Shown: positions 41,495-50,393, numbered from the stretch's first letter. The stretch: DNA of 64,000 nt from Sinobacterium norvegicum (GCF_923077115.1 NZ_CAKLPX010000003.1:62001-126000); one strand, 5' to 3'. Notes: a model not told the origin generated them from the sequence alone. A program made the numbers and translations.

Positions 41495-42736
41495 TTATTG
41501 ACTAACCTTAGCATGTTTATAGGCGAGGAAAGAAGGCAGCGCCGCGGCCACAATCGTGGCGCTGACAATCAACAGAATAAAGAGCAGACTGCTGTTTGAA
41601 ATAATAGAGGTGCCAATATGTAGGCCAAAGTGCGATGCCAGCATTCCCTCGGTCAACAGCAGGCCGACATAAAGACCGCCCGTCGCCAGCACGATACTGA
41701 CAGCACTGATTAATAGTGCCTCCATTTCGATCAATAGAAAGAGAAACATCGGCGAGGCACCGATGATCCGTAGCAAATGTATTTCACTTTTACGTTCTCT
41801 GATGGAGGCCAGCATCATAGCGCTTAATCCCAGTAGTGCAGCCACCATAATAAGGCCGGAAATCAGCCGCAGTGAATGTTCTAATAAGCCCATCATCTGC
41901 CACAGTTCGGCCAGTGCGACGCCCGGTAAAATAGCCGTCAGTGGCTCTTGGCGATAATTGTTAATCTCTCGTTGAACTCGGAATGTTGCCATTCTGGAGT
42001 CCAGGCCTAACAGCACCGCGGTAATCGTGGATGGGGTCAGAGTCATTGATTGCAGCTGCTCGGGGGTAAGAGTGCTACCGGCTGCTTTCCCCCCGCCCTG
42101 CCAGTCGATATGAATCGCCTCTATGCCCTGGAGGCTGACGTGCAGGGTTTGGTCTACCGGTGTTCCGGTGGACGCCAATATGCCGACCACGGTGAATGGC
42201 CTGTCGTCGTGGTGGCTGAAGCTGGTGCTGCCAAGGCCGTGCGATAAGATGATGCTGTCGCCGACGGAATAGCCCAGTTTTGTCGCCACCTCTGCGCCAA
42301 CAACCACATCAAAGATATCGGCAAACGGCTTGCCCTCAGTGAACACGAGCGGCCTTTGTCGGCCATAGTTGAAGTGTTTGAAATAATCGGTATTGGTGCC
42401 CATGACACGGTAGCCTTTATGGGAGTCACCGAGAGAGAGAGGGATCGACCAGGCGATATTTGGCTGTTCGGTGATGTTTTGGTAGGTATGCCAGCTGATA
42501 TTGTTGGTGGGCGAACCGATACGAAAAACCGAATAGAGCAATAGGTTGAGGCTGCCGGTCCTGGCACCAACGACCAGGTCGACACCGGATACGGTGCTGT
42601 TAAAGCTTTCCTTGGTTTGGCTGCGAATATGTTCGACACCCAACATGACGAAGATGCTAACACTCATGGCAAGAACGGTGAGAACAACAGATCCCTTGCG
42701 GTTAAATAAGCTTTTTAAAGCCAGCCGAAAAAACAT
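41495..42736 (-). CDS. ABC transporter permease, FtsX/MacB-like (zinc locus)
   Basis: 413 residues: one N-terminal helix ('VVLTVLAMSVSIFVMLGVEH'), a large periplasmic domain ('SGVDLVVGARTGSLNLLLYSVF'), and three C-terminal helices in the FtsX domain ('SGLIMVAALLGLSAMMLASI', 'LISAVSIVLATGGLYVGLL', 'LLFILLIVSATIVAAALPS'). ATG overlaps the ATPase stop as TGATG. Together with the ATPase it makes a MacB/LolCDE-type transporter. With DUF3299 and DUF2796 proteins beside it, it matches the Zur-controlled ABC systems known from Pseudomonas and Vibrio. Confidence 0.88.
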   Translation of the reverse strand: MFFRLALKSLFNRKGSVVLTVLAMSVSIFVMLGVEHIRSQTKESFNSTVSGVDLVVGARTGSLNLLLYSVFRIGSPTNNISWHTYQNITEQPNIAWSIPLSLGDSHKGYRVMGTNTDYFKHFNYGRQRPLVFTEGKPFADIFDVVVGAEVATKLGYSVGDSIILSHGLGSTSFSHHDDRPFTVVGILASTGTPVDQTLHVSLQGIEAIHIDWQGGGKAAGSTLTPEQLQSMTLTPSTITAVLLGLDSRMATFRVQREINNYRQEPLTAILPGVALAELWQMMGLLEHSLRLISGLIMVAALLGLSAMMLASIRERKSEIHLLRIIGASPMFLFLLIEMEALLISAVSIVLATGGLYVGLLLTEGMLASHFGLHIGTSIISNSSLLFILLIVSATIVAAALPSFLAYKHAKVSQ

Positions 42737-43416
42737 CAGCACAGGTCTCCCCGATTATTGATACTCGACAGGGCTGCGTGGCGATCAAAGTAGCTGGCCA
42801 AAGACATGTCATGACTGACAAAAAGCAGTGTGGTCTTCTGTTCGGCAACAACTGTCATCAGCTCAGCCATAAAGTTATCCCGGTTGTCTTGATCCAGTGA
42901 TGAGGTGGGTTCATCGGCAATCAGTAACTCGGGCTTATTGATCATGGCCCTGACAATGGCTATGCGTTGTTGTTGGCCGATACTGAGCTTGGACACCGGT
43001 TTATGCCAATCGGCTTGATCGATACGAAAGCTCAGCAGCAACGCTGCGATCTCGTCGGTTAAAGATGAGGCTGATTGACGCTTCGAAAAATGGTGCGCCA
43101 GTTGAATATTATCGATGGCATCAAGATAGGGGATAAGATTAAATTGCTGAAAAATATAGCCGATATGATCGGCTCTAAAGCGGTCGCGCTGTCGGCTGGT
43201 CATCTTATCCAGCCGTTTTCCGAGCACCGAGACCTGGCCGCTGTCTGCCTGGATCATGCCGCTTAATAGATTCAGTAGCGTCGATTTTCCGCCGCCAGAG
43301 GGACCATGAATAAACACCTGCTCGCCGGCAGAGACCGACATAGACTTGATGTCGAGCACCGTCTGCTGCGCTGTTTCAGGGTAGGCAAAAAGCACATCGG
43401 TTAATTGAATCGTCAT
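42736..43416 (-). CDS. ABC transporter ATPase, LolD-like (zinc locus)
   Basis: 226 residues with Walker A 'GPSGGGKST', Q-loop 'YIFQQFNLIPYL', signature 'LSIGQQQR' (LSGGQ-like), Walker B 'LLIADEPTSSLD' and the H-loop 'LFVSHD'. The LolD/MacB group works with FtsX-type permeases. The ATG at 43416 is the right start; the longer frame would cross the Zur-like palindrome. Transcribed divergently from the DUF3299 gene. Confidence 0.92.
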   Translation of the reverse strand: MTIQLTDVLFAYPETAQQTVLDIKSMSVSAGEQVFIHGPSGGGKSTLLNLLSGMIQADSGQVSVLGKRLDKMTSRQRDRFRADHIGYIFQQFNLIPYLDAIDNIQLAHHFSKRQSASSLTDEIAALLLSFRIDQADWHKPVSKLSIGQQQRIAIVRAMINKPELLIADEPTSSLDQDNRDNFMAELMTVVAEQKTTLLFVSHDMSLASYFDRHAALSSINNRGDLC

Positions 43417-43447
43417 GGCAGCCTTCGGTAATCGCTTGTCAAATCGC

Positions 43448-43466
43448 AATGATACATCGTATCATT
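43448..43466. promoter_or_regulatory. Zur-box-like palindrome, divergent ABC/DUF3299 promoters
   Basis: Perfect inverted repeat AATGATAC-ATC-GTATCATT, midway between the ATPase start and the DUF3299 start, placed to control both. It is nearly identical to the site in front of the DUF2796/zur operon. AT-rich 19-bp dyads of this kind fit Zur sites; binding is inferred. Confidence 0.75.
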
Positions 43467-43491
43467 GAGGCGTTCGATATTAAATAGTGTG

Positions 43492-44109
43492 GTGAAAAAA
43501 TTGAAGACAGAAAAAAGGTGGCAAGTGACCGGGCGTGTGATCGTGTGTTTGTATCTGACCTGCCTGGCTGGCGGAGTGGCGCATGCCGAGGCCACGCTTT
43601 CTGAAACAACCAAACCTGGTGATTTTAAAACCATCGAGTGGGTGGATTTGATTCCGCAGGACGATCTGGATGCTCTGTTAAGCCCCCCCGACTATTTGGA
43701 TGAGATTGCCGATGGCTCGCCGGAAGATCAAATGAGTAATCAGCTGCAGGCGACGATTACAGCGGCGGCGGATGACCGCTATCAACAGGCGCTGGTCTCC
43801 ACGGCGATTAAAGCGGAGATGAACGGTGTTGCCGTTCGCCTGCCAGGTTTTATTGTGCCGTTGGAATATAACAGTGAGCAATTAATTACCGAATTTTTTA
43901 TCGTGCCATTTTTTGGTGCCTGTATCCACGTTCCGCCGCCGCCACCGAATCAAATTGTTTACGTAAAATCCTCCGAGGGCTTCAAGTTTGATGCGCTGTA
44001 TAAGCCATTTTGGGTGTCCGGCGTACTGCAAACCAACCTGATACAGAATGATATGGCAACGGCAGCCTATACCATGGATGTGTCGACCTTAGAGTATTAC
44101 GAAGACTAG
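43492..44109 (+). CDS. DUF3299 exported protein (zinc locus)
   Basis: About 205 residues with an N-terminal signal ('VIVCLYLTCLAGGVAHA') and the DUF3299 core: 'VRLPGFIVPLEYNSEQLITEFFIVPFFGACIHVPPPPPNQIVYV' region and a final 'AYTMDVSTLEYYED'. The Cys and His in 'CIHVP' could bind metal. There is no ATG; GTG at 43492 is preferred, with GTG or TTG a few codons earlier possible. DUF3299 proteins accompany the DUF2796/ABC zinc systems (Pseudomonas aeruginosa PA4063-PA4066 type). Likely a periplasmic zinc-related protein. Confidence 0.82.
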   Translation: MKKLKTEKRWQVTGRVIVCLYLTCLAGGVAHAEATLSETTKPGDFKTIEWVDLIPQDDLDALLSPPDYLDEIADGSPEDQMSNQLQATITAAADDRYQQALVSTAIKAEMNGVAVRLPGFIVPLEYNSEQLITEFFIVPFFGACIHVPPPPPNQIVYVKSSEGFKFDALYKPFWVSGVLQTNLIQNDMATAAYTMDVSTLEYYED

Positions 44110-44114
44110 CGTGG

Positions 44115-45122
44115 TTAATCTGCTGGCTCAATACAGGCCAGCAGTTGCTGTTCCCAAGAGGGCAAGAATTCGCTGGCAATAATTTCCACACGGCTTTGCA
44201 TACAGTCATCCAATTCAACCTCTGTCAACGCATCGCTGGTCAGGTTGTAGCCATAAATACCCTGTTCGGTGATAAAGACCGCCTTCATTCTCTCGACCTC
44301 GAGGCCGTTTAAAAAGGCTAATAACCGGTCTCGGTTGAACAGTTTTTCTGGTTCGAAGCGCCAGCCAATACTGCCAAAGTCGTCGCCCTTATTCTCCGCC
44401 TTGATATATCCGCAGGCGGGCAGAGGGCTTTCGTCCAAGGTGTCACGAGGTTGTTGCTGGTGTTGATGGGCGGCGGCGTCGATTGTCGTCGTGGTCCCCC
44501 CCTGTAATAAATCCGTGGTGAGTCGCCCCTGTTCGGTCAATACAATCTTCACCTCAGAGCAAGCCTTGGCTTTGACATACTGAGCAAGTTGCGTCTTGTG
44601 TTGGTCTTGATAGAGGTCTTGTTTATTGCCCACAATCACATCGGCAATGGCAATTTGTTGGTTAAAGGTTGTATGCCCGGTATAACGCTCGTCGGAGAGT
44701 TTACGGGCATCTACCAAGGTTAAGATCTTCTCGACTGATAGCACCTCCCGGTAATACTCGGTGCTCAGTGCTGCCAGCACCTCAATCGGGTGGCCCAAGC
44801 CTGAGGGCTCGATCAATAGTCGGTGAGGTCTGGCGCGTGTCAGTAGTTGACTCAGGGCAATATTCATCGGCAGACCGGCGGCGCAACACATGCAACCACC
44901 GGCAACTTCTCGGATATACACCTGCTGCTGTTCGCTGTGCTGGCCTTGGAATAAACTGCCATCGACACCAATTTCACCAAATTCATTGACCAGTACCGCC
45001 CAGCGTTCATCGGCGGGCTTGGCTTTTAATAAGTGTAAAATAGCCGAGGTTTTTCCCGCACCGAGAAAACCGGTAATGATATTGGTTGGGATGGCGTTAA
45101 GCTTTTTGGCACTGTTTTTCAT
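44115..45122 (-). CDS. COG0523 (CobW/ZigA-type) metallochaperone GTPase
   Basis: 335 residues: Walker A 'GFLGAGKTS' (18-26), the conserved metal motif 'GGCMCC' (Cys76, Cys78, Cys79), 'EPSGLGHP', the base motif 'VGNKQD', and a C-terminal CobW_C domain. The linker is His-rich ('AAHQHQQQP'). COG0523 GTPases of the ZagA/ZigA/YeiR type deliver zinc to enzymes under zinc shortage. The gene belongs to the zur operon strand and follows the MerC gene after 90 bases. A cobalt or other metal role is possible but the Zur context points to zinc. Confidence 0.9.
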   Translation of the reverse strand: MKNSAKKLNAIPTNIITGFLGAGKTSAILHLLKAKPADERWAVLVNEFGEIGVDGSLFQGQHSEQQQVYIREVAGGCMCCAAGLPMNIALSQLLTRARPHRLLIEPSGLGHPIEVLAALSTEYYREVLSVEKILTLVDARKLSDERYTGHTTFNQQIAIADVIVGNKQDLYQDQHKTQLAQYVKAKACSEVKIVLTEQGRLTTDLLQGGTTTTIDAAAHQHQQQPRDTLDESPLPACGYIKAENKGDDFGSIGWRFEPEKLFNRDRLLAFLNGLEVERMKAVFITEQGIYGYNLTSDALTEVELDDCMQSRVEIIASEFLPSWEQQLLACIEPAD

Positions 45123-45212
45123 GGCGGCGAACTGTTTTTTAAAAAAAGTTTATCGGATGCTTTGAGCATGTATTCATTAGCAGGGTGTCGGCATATCCCC
45201 ACTGGTTGCCAT

Positions 45213-45611
45213 CTAGTGATGACAGGCACAGCGACTTTGGCGACACAGTCGATGATTGAAATAATGGCCGGCGGCGATAATGCAAGCACCCAACACCGTC
45301 AGGACTGTCTCACCGCGTTCGCCAAGCAAGTCGTGACCGAGTGTGGCAGCCAATACTAATAGGCTGATGCCGGCAATGCCCGGCACCAGTACTCTGTAGT
45401 GGCGGTGCTTTTTACAGCCTAAGGCCAGCGCCAAAAAACTGGTCGGAATAACGGCAATCAACATCCACTGGTGGAAGGATTCGTCGGCCAAATTGGCCGC
45501 GCTCAGCGCGGGTAAAAATACCATAATGAAGGGCAGTGCCAGACAGTGGACAGTGCATGCTAGGGACAGGCTGATGGCTGCTGTATCGGCAAGGGTTTGA
45601 ATATTTTTCAT
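45213..45611 (-). CDS. MerC domain membrane protein
   Basis: 132 residues with four hydrophobic segments (about 10-40, 48-66, 73-93, 100-120). The first carries the MerC metal motif 'CTVHCLALP' (Cys19, Cys23), and the C-terminus is Cys/His-rich ('CRQSRCACHH', with 'HHRL' pattern upstream). MerC proteins move mercury; the homologues beside zur and COG0523 genes are thought to handle zinc. Start at 45611 was chosen because the longer frame overlaps zur on the other side and is very basic. It starts 23 bases after the zur stop. Confidence 0.82.
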   Translation of the reverse strand: MKNIQTLADTAAISLSLACTVHCLALPFIMVFLPALSAANLADESFHQWMLIAVIPTSFLALALGCKKHRHYRVLVPGIAGISLLVLAATLGHDLLGERGETVLTVLGACIIAAGHYFNHRLCRQSRCACHH

Positions 45612-45634
45612 AGTACTCGTCTTAATAGGATTTT

Positions 45635-46096
45635 TTAGGCGGGGTTGTCGTGGCAGGCTTTGCACAGGCAGTCCATTTCCAGCTGTGGGCTGGCCAGGTA
45701 AAAGCCGGCGTCTTCTACGTTGTGTTTTAAGCTGTCGATGGTGGCTTTGCCGACGGTGATTTCTTCGACCCGTTGACAGCGGCCACAAATTAAAAATTGC
45801 GGCACACCGTGGTCGTGATCGCAGGTGATATGAGCGCAGGCAATGTATTTATTAGCCAAATTCAGTTTGTGAACCAAGTGCTCGCTCTGTAAAAAATCGA
45901 GAATACGATAGACTGACATCGGCGGCGGTGATTCGCCATATTCCCCTTTACAATAATCGACCAATTCATAGGCCGACATGGCGCGATCCGACTGTAATAG
46001 CCCGGATAGAATCTGTTTCCGTTTGGGGGTCAGTCTGCTGCCATGGGCTTTGCAGCTGTTTTCCGCATGGCTGATAATAGCCTGTAGATTATTCAT
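45635..46096 (-). CDS. zur: Fur family regulator, Zur-like
   Basis: 153 residues. Winged helix about 20-80 ('RLTPKRKQILSGLL', 'MSAYELVDYCK', 'PMSVYRILDFL'), then 'HITCDHDH' and Cys pairs 'CGRC' (104-107) and 'CLCKAC' (145-148) that form the structural zinc site, as in Zur. Zur represses uptake genes when zinc is plentiful. It lies between the DUF2796 gene (5-base gap) and the MerC gene, and the operon promoter has a Zur-box-like dyad, so autoregulation is likely. Confidence 0.9.
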   Translation of the reverse strand: MNNLQAIISHAENSCKAHGSRLTPKRKQILSGLLQSDRAMSAYELVDYCKGEYGESPPPMSVYRILDFLQSEHLVHKLNLANKYIACAHITCDHDHGVPQFLICGRCQRVEEITVGKATIDSLKHNVEDAGFYLASPQLEMDCLCKACHDNPA

Positions 46097-46101
46097 AAAG
46101 C

Positions 46102-46698
46102 TTACCTGAGGCGGATAACACGGGAGTTGGCGGTTAATTCACTGGCGCCCTGTTGGTGATCGGTAAGCCAGCTGACATTGAGGGTTTCGAGGCCGGTAAA
46201 ATAGTGAAAAAGATTAACGGTTACAGTCTGTAATTTTTGACCCTGCTGGCACTCAAAAAAATAGCTGGCGTTGATTTCGCTGTGATTGTTCTGGTGCTCA
46301 TCGTGGTGCTGGTGGTGTTCATCCTCGTCACGCTCGGTTAATGCTGACATATCCGCTGCAGCCTGGCTGAGATGGCATTCACCGCCGGAGAACGTGAACA
46401 TATCTGAGGACGCTTCGAGTAGCGATTTAGCCTGTGCAACAGTCTGTTTTTGTGACTCGGATGATGCTGTATGCTCAAAACCAACAATATTGGCCGCCGG
46501 AGAGGCTAGGCTGATTGCCAGTCGGTTGGCCTCCAAGGCCAGGGTTAATTCTGCGGTGCCGTGCAAGTGAGGCTGCTGGTTGCCAGCAGGCTGGCTGGCG
46601 CTGTGATGATGGTCACCGTGGTTTTGATGAGCATTGTTGTCGGCCAGCGAGGATGCGCTGATAATCAGACCAATAGTTATAAAGCACTGTTTAAGCAT
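46102..46698 (-). CDS. His-rich periplasmic zinc-binding protein, DUF2796 (ZrgA-like)
   Basis: 198 residues with a signal peptide (cut near 'SSLADN'). Two His-rich loops: 'HQNHGDHHH' after the signal and 'DEDEHHQHHDEHQNNH' in the middle. The DUF2796 core has 'HLHGTAELTLALE', 'PAANIVGFEHTA' and 'FFECQQGQ'. DUF2796 proteins (ZrgA of Vibrio, PA4063 of Pseudomonas) bind zinc in the periplasm for a Zur-controlled ABC importer. It is the first gene of the zur operon here, and the ABC genes lie 2.7 kb away under a matching Zur-like site. Confidence 0.88.
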   Translation of the reverse strand: MLKQCFITIGLIISASSLADNNAHQNHGDHHHSASQPAGNQQPHLHGTAELTLALEANRLAISLASPAANIVGFEHTASSESQKQTVAQAKSLLEASSDMFTFSGGECHLSQAAADMSALTERDEDEHHQHHDEHQNNHSEINASYFFECQQGQKLQTVTVNLFHYFTGLETLNVSWLTDHQQGASELTANSRVIRLR

Positions 46699-46731
46699 CG
46701 GGCAGGCCTCTGGCGGTGGGATAATTGTATG

Positions 46732-46750
46732 TATGATATATCATATCATT
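46732..46750. promoter_or_regulatory. Zur-box-like palindrome upstream of the DUF2796/zur operon
   Basis: TATGATAT-ATC-ATATCATT, 19 bp, one mismatch from symmetry, about 34 bases before the DUF2796 ATG. It has the same layout and centre (ATC) as the dyad at 43448-43466, supporting a common regulator, most simply Zur. Confidence 0.75.
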
Positions 46751-46857
46751 TTTAAGGTAAAGCGCGGCACTGCTGCTACAGGTCAGCCGTGGTAGTGACG
46801 GTCAGAGCATCGGCTGCGGCGCTGGTGGGACCAGTGTCGCGACAATACATTCGTCGC

Positions 46858-47106
46858 TTAACCCGCCATCAGTTTCAGTGCCAAATAAGGCGTGAGAGAA
46901 AAAATAACAATGGCTAGCTTGTACTGTGCCAGATACTGAAAGTAGAGACTGTCGAGTTGGTCGACGGCAACGCCGGTTAACTGGGCGTGTAGCTGTTTAA
47001 TACTGTCTTTGAACACGGCCAGGGCGAGGGCGGTGACCAGGTAAATGGCGAGGTTGATGATGGCCGTCCAGCCAAAAAAGCCGGTAAGTGTGGTCAAGTT
47101 CTCCAT
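46858..47106 (-). CDS. Small membrane protein, DUF6868-like
   Basis: 82 residues: two hydrophobic helices (about 9-31 and 62-79) around an amphipathic middle ('SIKQLHAQLTGVAVDQLDSLYFQYLAQYKLAI'). Pattern fits small DUF6868 proteins, which I know only as common unnamed membrane proteins. It starts 9 bases after the TSUP transporter stop on the same strand, so they are probably co-transcribed. Confidence 0.7.
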   Translation of the reverse strand: MENLTTLTGFFGWTAIINLAIYLVTALALAVFKDSIKQLHAQLTGVAVDQLDSLYFQYLAQYKLAIVIFSLTPYLALKLMAG

Positions 47107-47115
47107 GGGGAGCTC

Positions 47116-47856
47116 CTATGAAGCAGTGTTGAGCAGTAAATTAATGGCAATGGCAATTGTGACCAGCAGCAGCAGGGGTTTAATCACTCTGCTGCCATGA
47201 TGGATGACTACGGTTGAGCCAATTCTGGCGCCAATAATTTGGCTGAAGGCCATTGTCAGGCCAATCGTCCAGAGCACGTGGCCGCTGCCGATAAACACCA
47301 CTAACGATGAAAGGTTACTGAGCAAAACCAAAGGCTTGGCATTAGCTGTTGCCTTACTAAGATTGTAACCGAGCAAACTGGCAATCAGCAAGGCAGTTAC
47401 CGCGCCCATGCCGGGACCGAAGAAGCCACCGTAGAAGCCGACACCGCAGCCGGCGATGACGGTGAATGTCCTATGTGACACCCTGGCGGGGTGATCGCTG
47501 TCGCCAATATGGGGTGACAGCCAAGTATAAAGCGCAATACCAATCAGGGCGTAGGGCAGTAATTGCTGCAGTGCTTGATCGGGTAGCTGCTGTACCCCCC
47601 AGGTCGATGCCGCGCTGACAACCACCACTAATATCATCGCCGGGGCCAGGTGTTTGAGGTCAATAAAGCCCTGTTGAAAAAAATGAAGCGAGGACGACAG
47701 CGTGCCAAAGACGCTTTGACACTTATTGGTGGCCAGGGCCTGCAGTGGCGGCAGCCCAGCCCACAATAAAATCGGTAGAGTTATAAGCCCGCCACCGCCA
47801 GCGATGGCATTTAAAAAGCCAGAGATAAAACCGAGTAGGCTAAACAGCGTCAGCAA
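47116..47856 (-). CDS. TSUP (TauE/SafE) family membrane transporter
   Basis: 246 residues with about eight helices. Typical motif 'GFLNAIAGGGGLITLPILLWAGLPPLQALATNKCQSVFGTLSSSLHF' and its repeat 'GFYGGFFGPGMGAVTALLIASLLGYN'. TSUP proteins export or import sulfite, sulfoacetate, taurine-derived or organic anions. Neighbours give no clue to the cargo. The following DUF6868 gene is probably in the operon. Confidence 0.85.
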   Translation of the reverse strand: MLTLFSLLGFISGFLNAIAGGGGLITLPILLWAGLPPLQALATNKCQSVFGTLSSSLHFFQQGFIDLKHLAPAMILVVVVSAASTWGVQQLPDQALQQLLPYALIGIALYTWLSPHIGDSDHPARVSHRTFTVIAGCGVGFYGGFFGPGMGAVTALLIASLLGYNLSKATANAKPLVLLSNLSSLVVFIGSGHVLWTIGLTMAFSQIIGARIGSTVVIHHGSRVIKPLLLLVTIAIAINLLLNTAS

Positions 47857-47995
47857 TTGCCAAGAAATATCGATGGAGAGACCTATAAGCGGGGGTGGGG
47901 TTCTAACGGCACTCGATAATAATGAGTGCCGGGTAGTCGGCGAGACGCACCAGTCTGCGATTCTCGCTGGCTTTATCTAACACAAGAGTAGTGTT

Positions 47996-48574
47996 TTACT
48001 GCTTAATACCTTCAACATTTAGCGTCAGCTCAACGTGGGTAGAGGCTGGGCCTAGGTTGTAATCGATGCCGAAGTCTTTCAGCGCAATGCTGGTTGTGCC
48101 TTCAAAGCCTAGGCGATAGCCGCCCCAAGGGTCCTGGCCTTCGCCGATTTTCACCACATCGATGGTGACGGCCTTGGTCACGCCGTGCAGGGTTAGCTCG
48201 CCAATCAGTGTAGCCTTGCCATCGCCGAGGTCGGTAAACGACTGGCTGTTGAATTCGGCCTTAGGGAATTTGGCGACGTTTAAGAAGTCTTTGCCACGCA
48301 AGTGCTTATCGCGCTCGGCGTGATTGGAGTCGATGCTGGTGGTATCGATAGTGACGTTGACAGTGGCGTCGCCGGGCGTGGCGGCATCGTAATTAAACTC
48401 ACCGTCGAAGGTATTGAAGCGGCCGACCAACCAACTATAACCCAGGTGTTTGATTTTGAACTCAACCGAGGCGTGAGCACCCTCGGTGTCGATCTTGTAG
48501 CTATCGGCCCATAGTGATGGCGTGAGTAGCATAAGGCTGGATAGTAGCAGTGGTTTGGCAATGTTCAATTTCAT
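47996..48574 (-). CDS. YceI family periplasmic protein
   Basis: 192 residues: signal peptide ('[17 protein letters not shown]') and the YceI lipocalin-like barrel ('[28 protein letters not shown]', '[26 protein letters not shown]', '[16 protein letters not shown]'). YceI proteins bind polyisoprenoids or ubiquinone-like lipids. A cytochrome b561 gene lies just upstream on the same strand (47-base gap), the usual yceJ-yceI pair, so the two form an operon. Confidence 0.92.
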   Translation of the reverse strand: MKLNIAKPLLLSSLMLLTPSLWADSYKIDTEGAHASVEFKIKHLGYSWLVGRFNTFDGEFNYDAATPGDATVNVTIDTTSIDSNHAERDKHLRGKDFLNVAKFPKAEFNSQSFTDLGDGKATLIGELTLHGVTKAVTIDVVKIGEGQDPWGGYRLGFEGTTSIALKDFGIDYNLGPASTHVELTLNVEGIKQ

Positions 48575-48621
48575 AGGTGCTCTCTCTGTCATTAATAAAG
48601 TGGTTGAAGATAGCTTAAATG

Positions 48622-49179
48622 CTAACGCTTGTTGACTAGACCGAACATACGCGAAAGCGTTCCGTCCTTGTCGATAATTTGATGCTTGAGCGCGCCGAGG
48701 GCATGCAGCCCCACTGTCGTCATCAGTACGCAGGCCCCGTACCAGTGAATGGCGCCGGCAATATCTTCCTGGTTGGTAATACCTTGGATAGTTGCCGGTA
48801 CCTCAAACCAATCGAAGACGCTGATGGCTCGACCATCGGCGGTGGAGATCAAATAGCCACTGACGAAAATAATAAGCAGTAATAGGTATAGCGCACCGTG
48901 GGTGATTTTGGCGATGTTAATTTCCCAGCGGGCATGGTGTGTATTGTGTGCTGGAGGTGGGTCGAGCTTGCGCCACACCATACGGCCGATGACGACGGCA
49001 AACAGAATCAGGGCAATGCTTTTGTGGATGTAAGGGCCCTGCTTGTACCAGACATCGTAATAGCTGAGGCCGGTCATCCACCAGCCGAGGCCGAACAGAC
49101 CGATGACTGCAATGGCGACCAGCCAGTGCAGAAATATTGCCGTCATCCCCCAGCGTTGTTGATTGTTTCTCCACTGCAT
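48622..49179 (-). CDS. Cytochrome b561 (YceJ-type)
   Basis: 185 residues with four helices (about 12-32, 48-66, 95-115, 145-165) and the haem histidines His18, His52, His96 (in 'KITHG') and His160 ('[12 protein letters not shown]'). This is a di-haem b-type cytochrome that moves electrons between the quinone pool and periplasmic acceptors. It precedes the yceI-like gene in the same operon. An 18-bp palindrome and a second dyad lie upstream of its start. Confidence 0.92.
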   Translation of the reverse strand: MQWRNNQQRWGMTAIFLHWLVAIAVIGLFGLGWWMTGLSYYDVWYKQGPYIHKSIALILFAVVIGRMVWRKLDPPPAHNTHHARWEINIAKITHGALYLLLLIIFVSGYLISTADGRAISVFDWFEVPATIQGITNQEDIAGAIHWYGACVLMTTVGLHALGALKHQIIDKDGTLSRMFGLVNKR

Positions 49180-49229
49180 GCGTGCTCAACTCCTCGTGTT
49201 TTTTGTCACTGTTGACGGCGGTATTGTAA

Positions 49230-49267
49230 TCACAAAGCGGCTTTTTGTGACAATGTGTGAACATTGT
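49230..49267. promoter_or_regulatory. Dyads upstream of the cytochrome b561/yceI operon
   Basis: Two inverted repeats lie 51-88 bp upstream of the b561 start: TCACAAA-N7-TTTGTGA (49230-49250) and ACAATGT-GTGA-ACATTGT (49250-49267). The second resembles the palindrome near the first RND operon with a spacer three bases longer. Probable promoter/operator region; regulator unknown. Confidence 0.4.
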
Positions 49268-49336
49268 TTAATGCGTTAAACCATTGTTCTAATGCATTGT
49301 AGTCTCAAAGCGCTCAACCGGTTCGAGGGCCGATGG

Positions 49337-50302
49337 TTAGTCTGGCGAGACGGCGTGTTGGCAGCGCGGATGCAACAGCATCGCGCTGTAGTCGCCATAT
49401 TTTTTGACCGCCAGTTGACAGCGCTGCGGCTTAATCGGGCAGGTCGATTGCTCGCGGGTGAGCTGCAACGCATCGATATTGTGTTGCACACCATCGGCAA
49501 TGGCATCGCTGGCAAAGTCGAGGCAATTATTAGCCTCGTCCCAGGCGCCATCGATATAATCGGCAATATCCAACGGCCGGTTGATCAGCCACTGCTGATT
49601 GTCACAGTGCAGATAGGCGCTGGCGGTGGCGTTTAAGGGGTCTCTGTCGGGGGATAATAGCGCTAACCAAAAACGGTAGCCATTAAAGTTGGCCGTTAGG
49701 TCGGCGTGGGAGAACAAGCCGGTCGTCCATAGGCCATAGTAGCTGGCCTCTGTTTTTTCGCCCCACTGCATGGCCTCGTCGAGGCTGCCGCCCTCGACTT
49801 CGATGGCCTGAAAATAATCCCAGCCCTGAGCCAAAAAATGGCCGATTTTATCGACCCCGATGATATTTCCGTTGATGTCGATAATGGCGCCGAGGCCGCC
49901 GGTATAGAGGTCGATGCCGCTGATCAATGAAATGTCACGGTAGACCGAATCCGGCCGCTGCACGATGACGCTGGGTATATTGCTGTCGTCGCTGAGTTGG
50001 CTAACGATGTCATTGCCTACCAGTGCGTCTTTGTTGCCGGCGAAGGCGTAGCGTAATTGTTGGTAGAGTTTGTCTGTATCGCAACCTGTCTGTGCCTCGG
50101 CCATGGCCTGGTTGGCGCCGGCGATGCCAAACTTGAAACGACGATTAAGCTCTTGGTTGAGGGCAATCTGGGCATCTTCGGTCAGCAGGTGACGGCCGGT
50201 ATAGCTGTCGATCTCGGCGCTGTTTGTCGTCTGGCTAACGGCTATGGTGAGTGTCAGTACTAAGGTCGGCAATAGGGAATAGGTTAGAGAGTTGGCGGCC
50301 AT
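49337..50302 (-). CDS. Exported protein of unknown function
   Basis: About 321 residues with an N-terminal signal ('YSLLPTLVLTLTIAVSQTTNSA'). The mature part has 'IIGVDKIGHFLAQGWDYFQAI', 'TTGLFSHADLTANFNGYRFW' and six or more Cys in the C-terminal half, suggesting disulfide-stabilised periplasmic folding. The pattern 'DKIGHF...GLFSHADLTANFNGYRFW' looks like a conserved family, but I cannot name it. The start at 50302 is chosen because a longer frame would run through the terminator behind exbD. Confidence 0.65.
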   Translation of the reverse strand: MAANSLTYSLLPTLVLTLTIAVSQTTNSAEIDSYTGRHLLTEDAQIALNQELNRRFKFGIAGANQAMAEAQTGCDTDKLYQQLRYAFAGNKDALVGNDIVSQLSDDSNIPSVIVQRPDSVYRDISLISGIDLYTGGLGAIIDINGNIIGVDKIGHFLAQGWDYFQAIEVEGGSLDEAMQWGEKTEASYYGLWTTGLFSHADLTANFNGYRFWLALLSPDRDPLNATASAYLHCDNQQWLINRPLDIADYIDGAWDEANNCLDFASDAIADGVQHNIDALQLTREQSTCPIKPQRCQLAVKKYGDYSAMLLHPRCQHAVSPD

Positions 50303-50347
50303 GGTTGATATTCGCTCTGCTGTCGGTCGACGGTGATGAATAGGCAT

Positions 50348-50375
50348 AAAAAAACCGAGCAAGGCTCGGTTTTTG
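50348..50375. terminator. Rho-independent terminator between exbD and the exported-protein gene
   Basis: Stem CCGAGC/GCTCGG, loop AAG, with A-tract on the left and T-tract on the right; usable on both strands. On the minus strand it ends the exbD transcript 19 bases after its stop. Confidence 0.88.
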
Positions 50376-50393
50376 TCGGCAATAATCGCTCGA

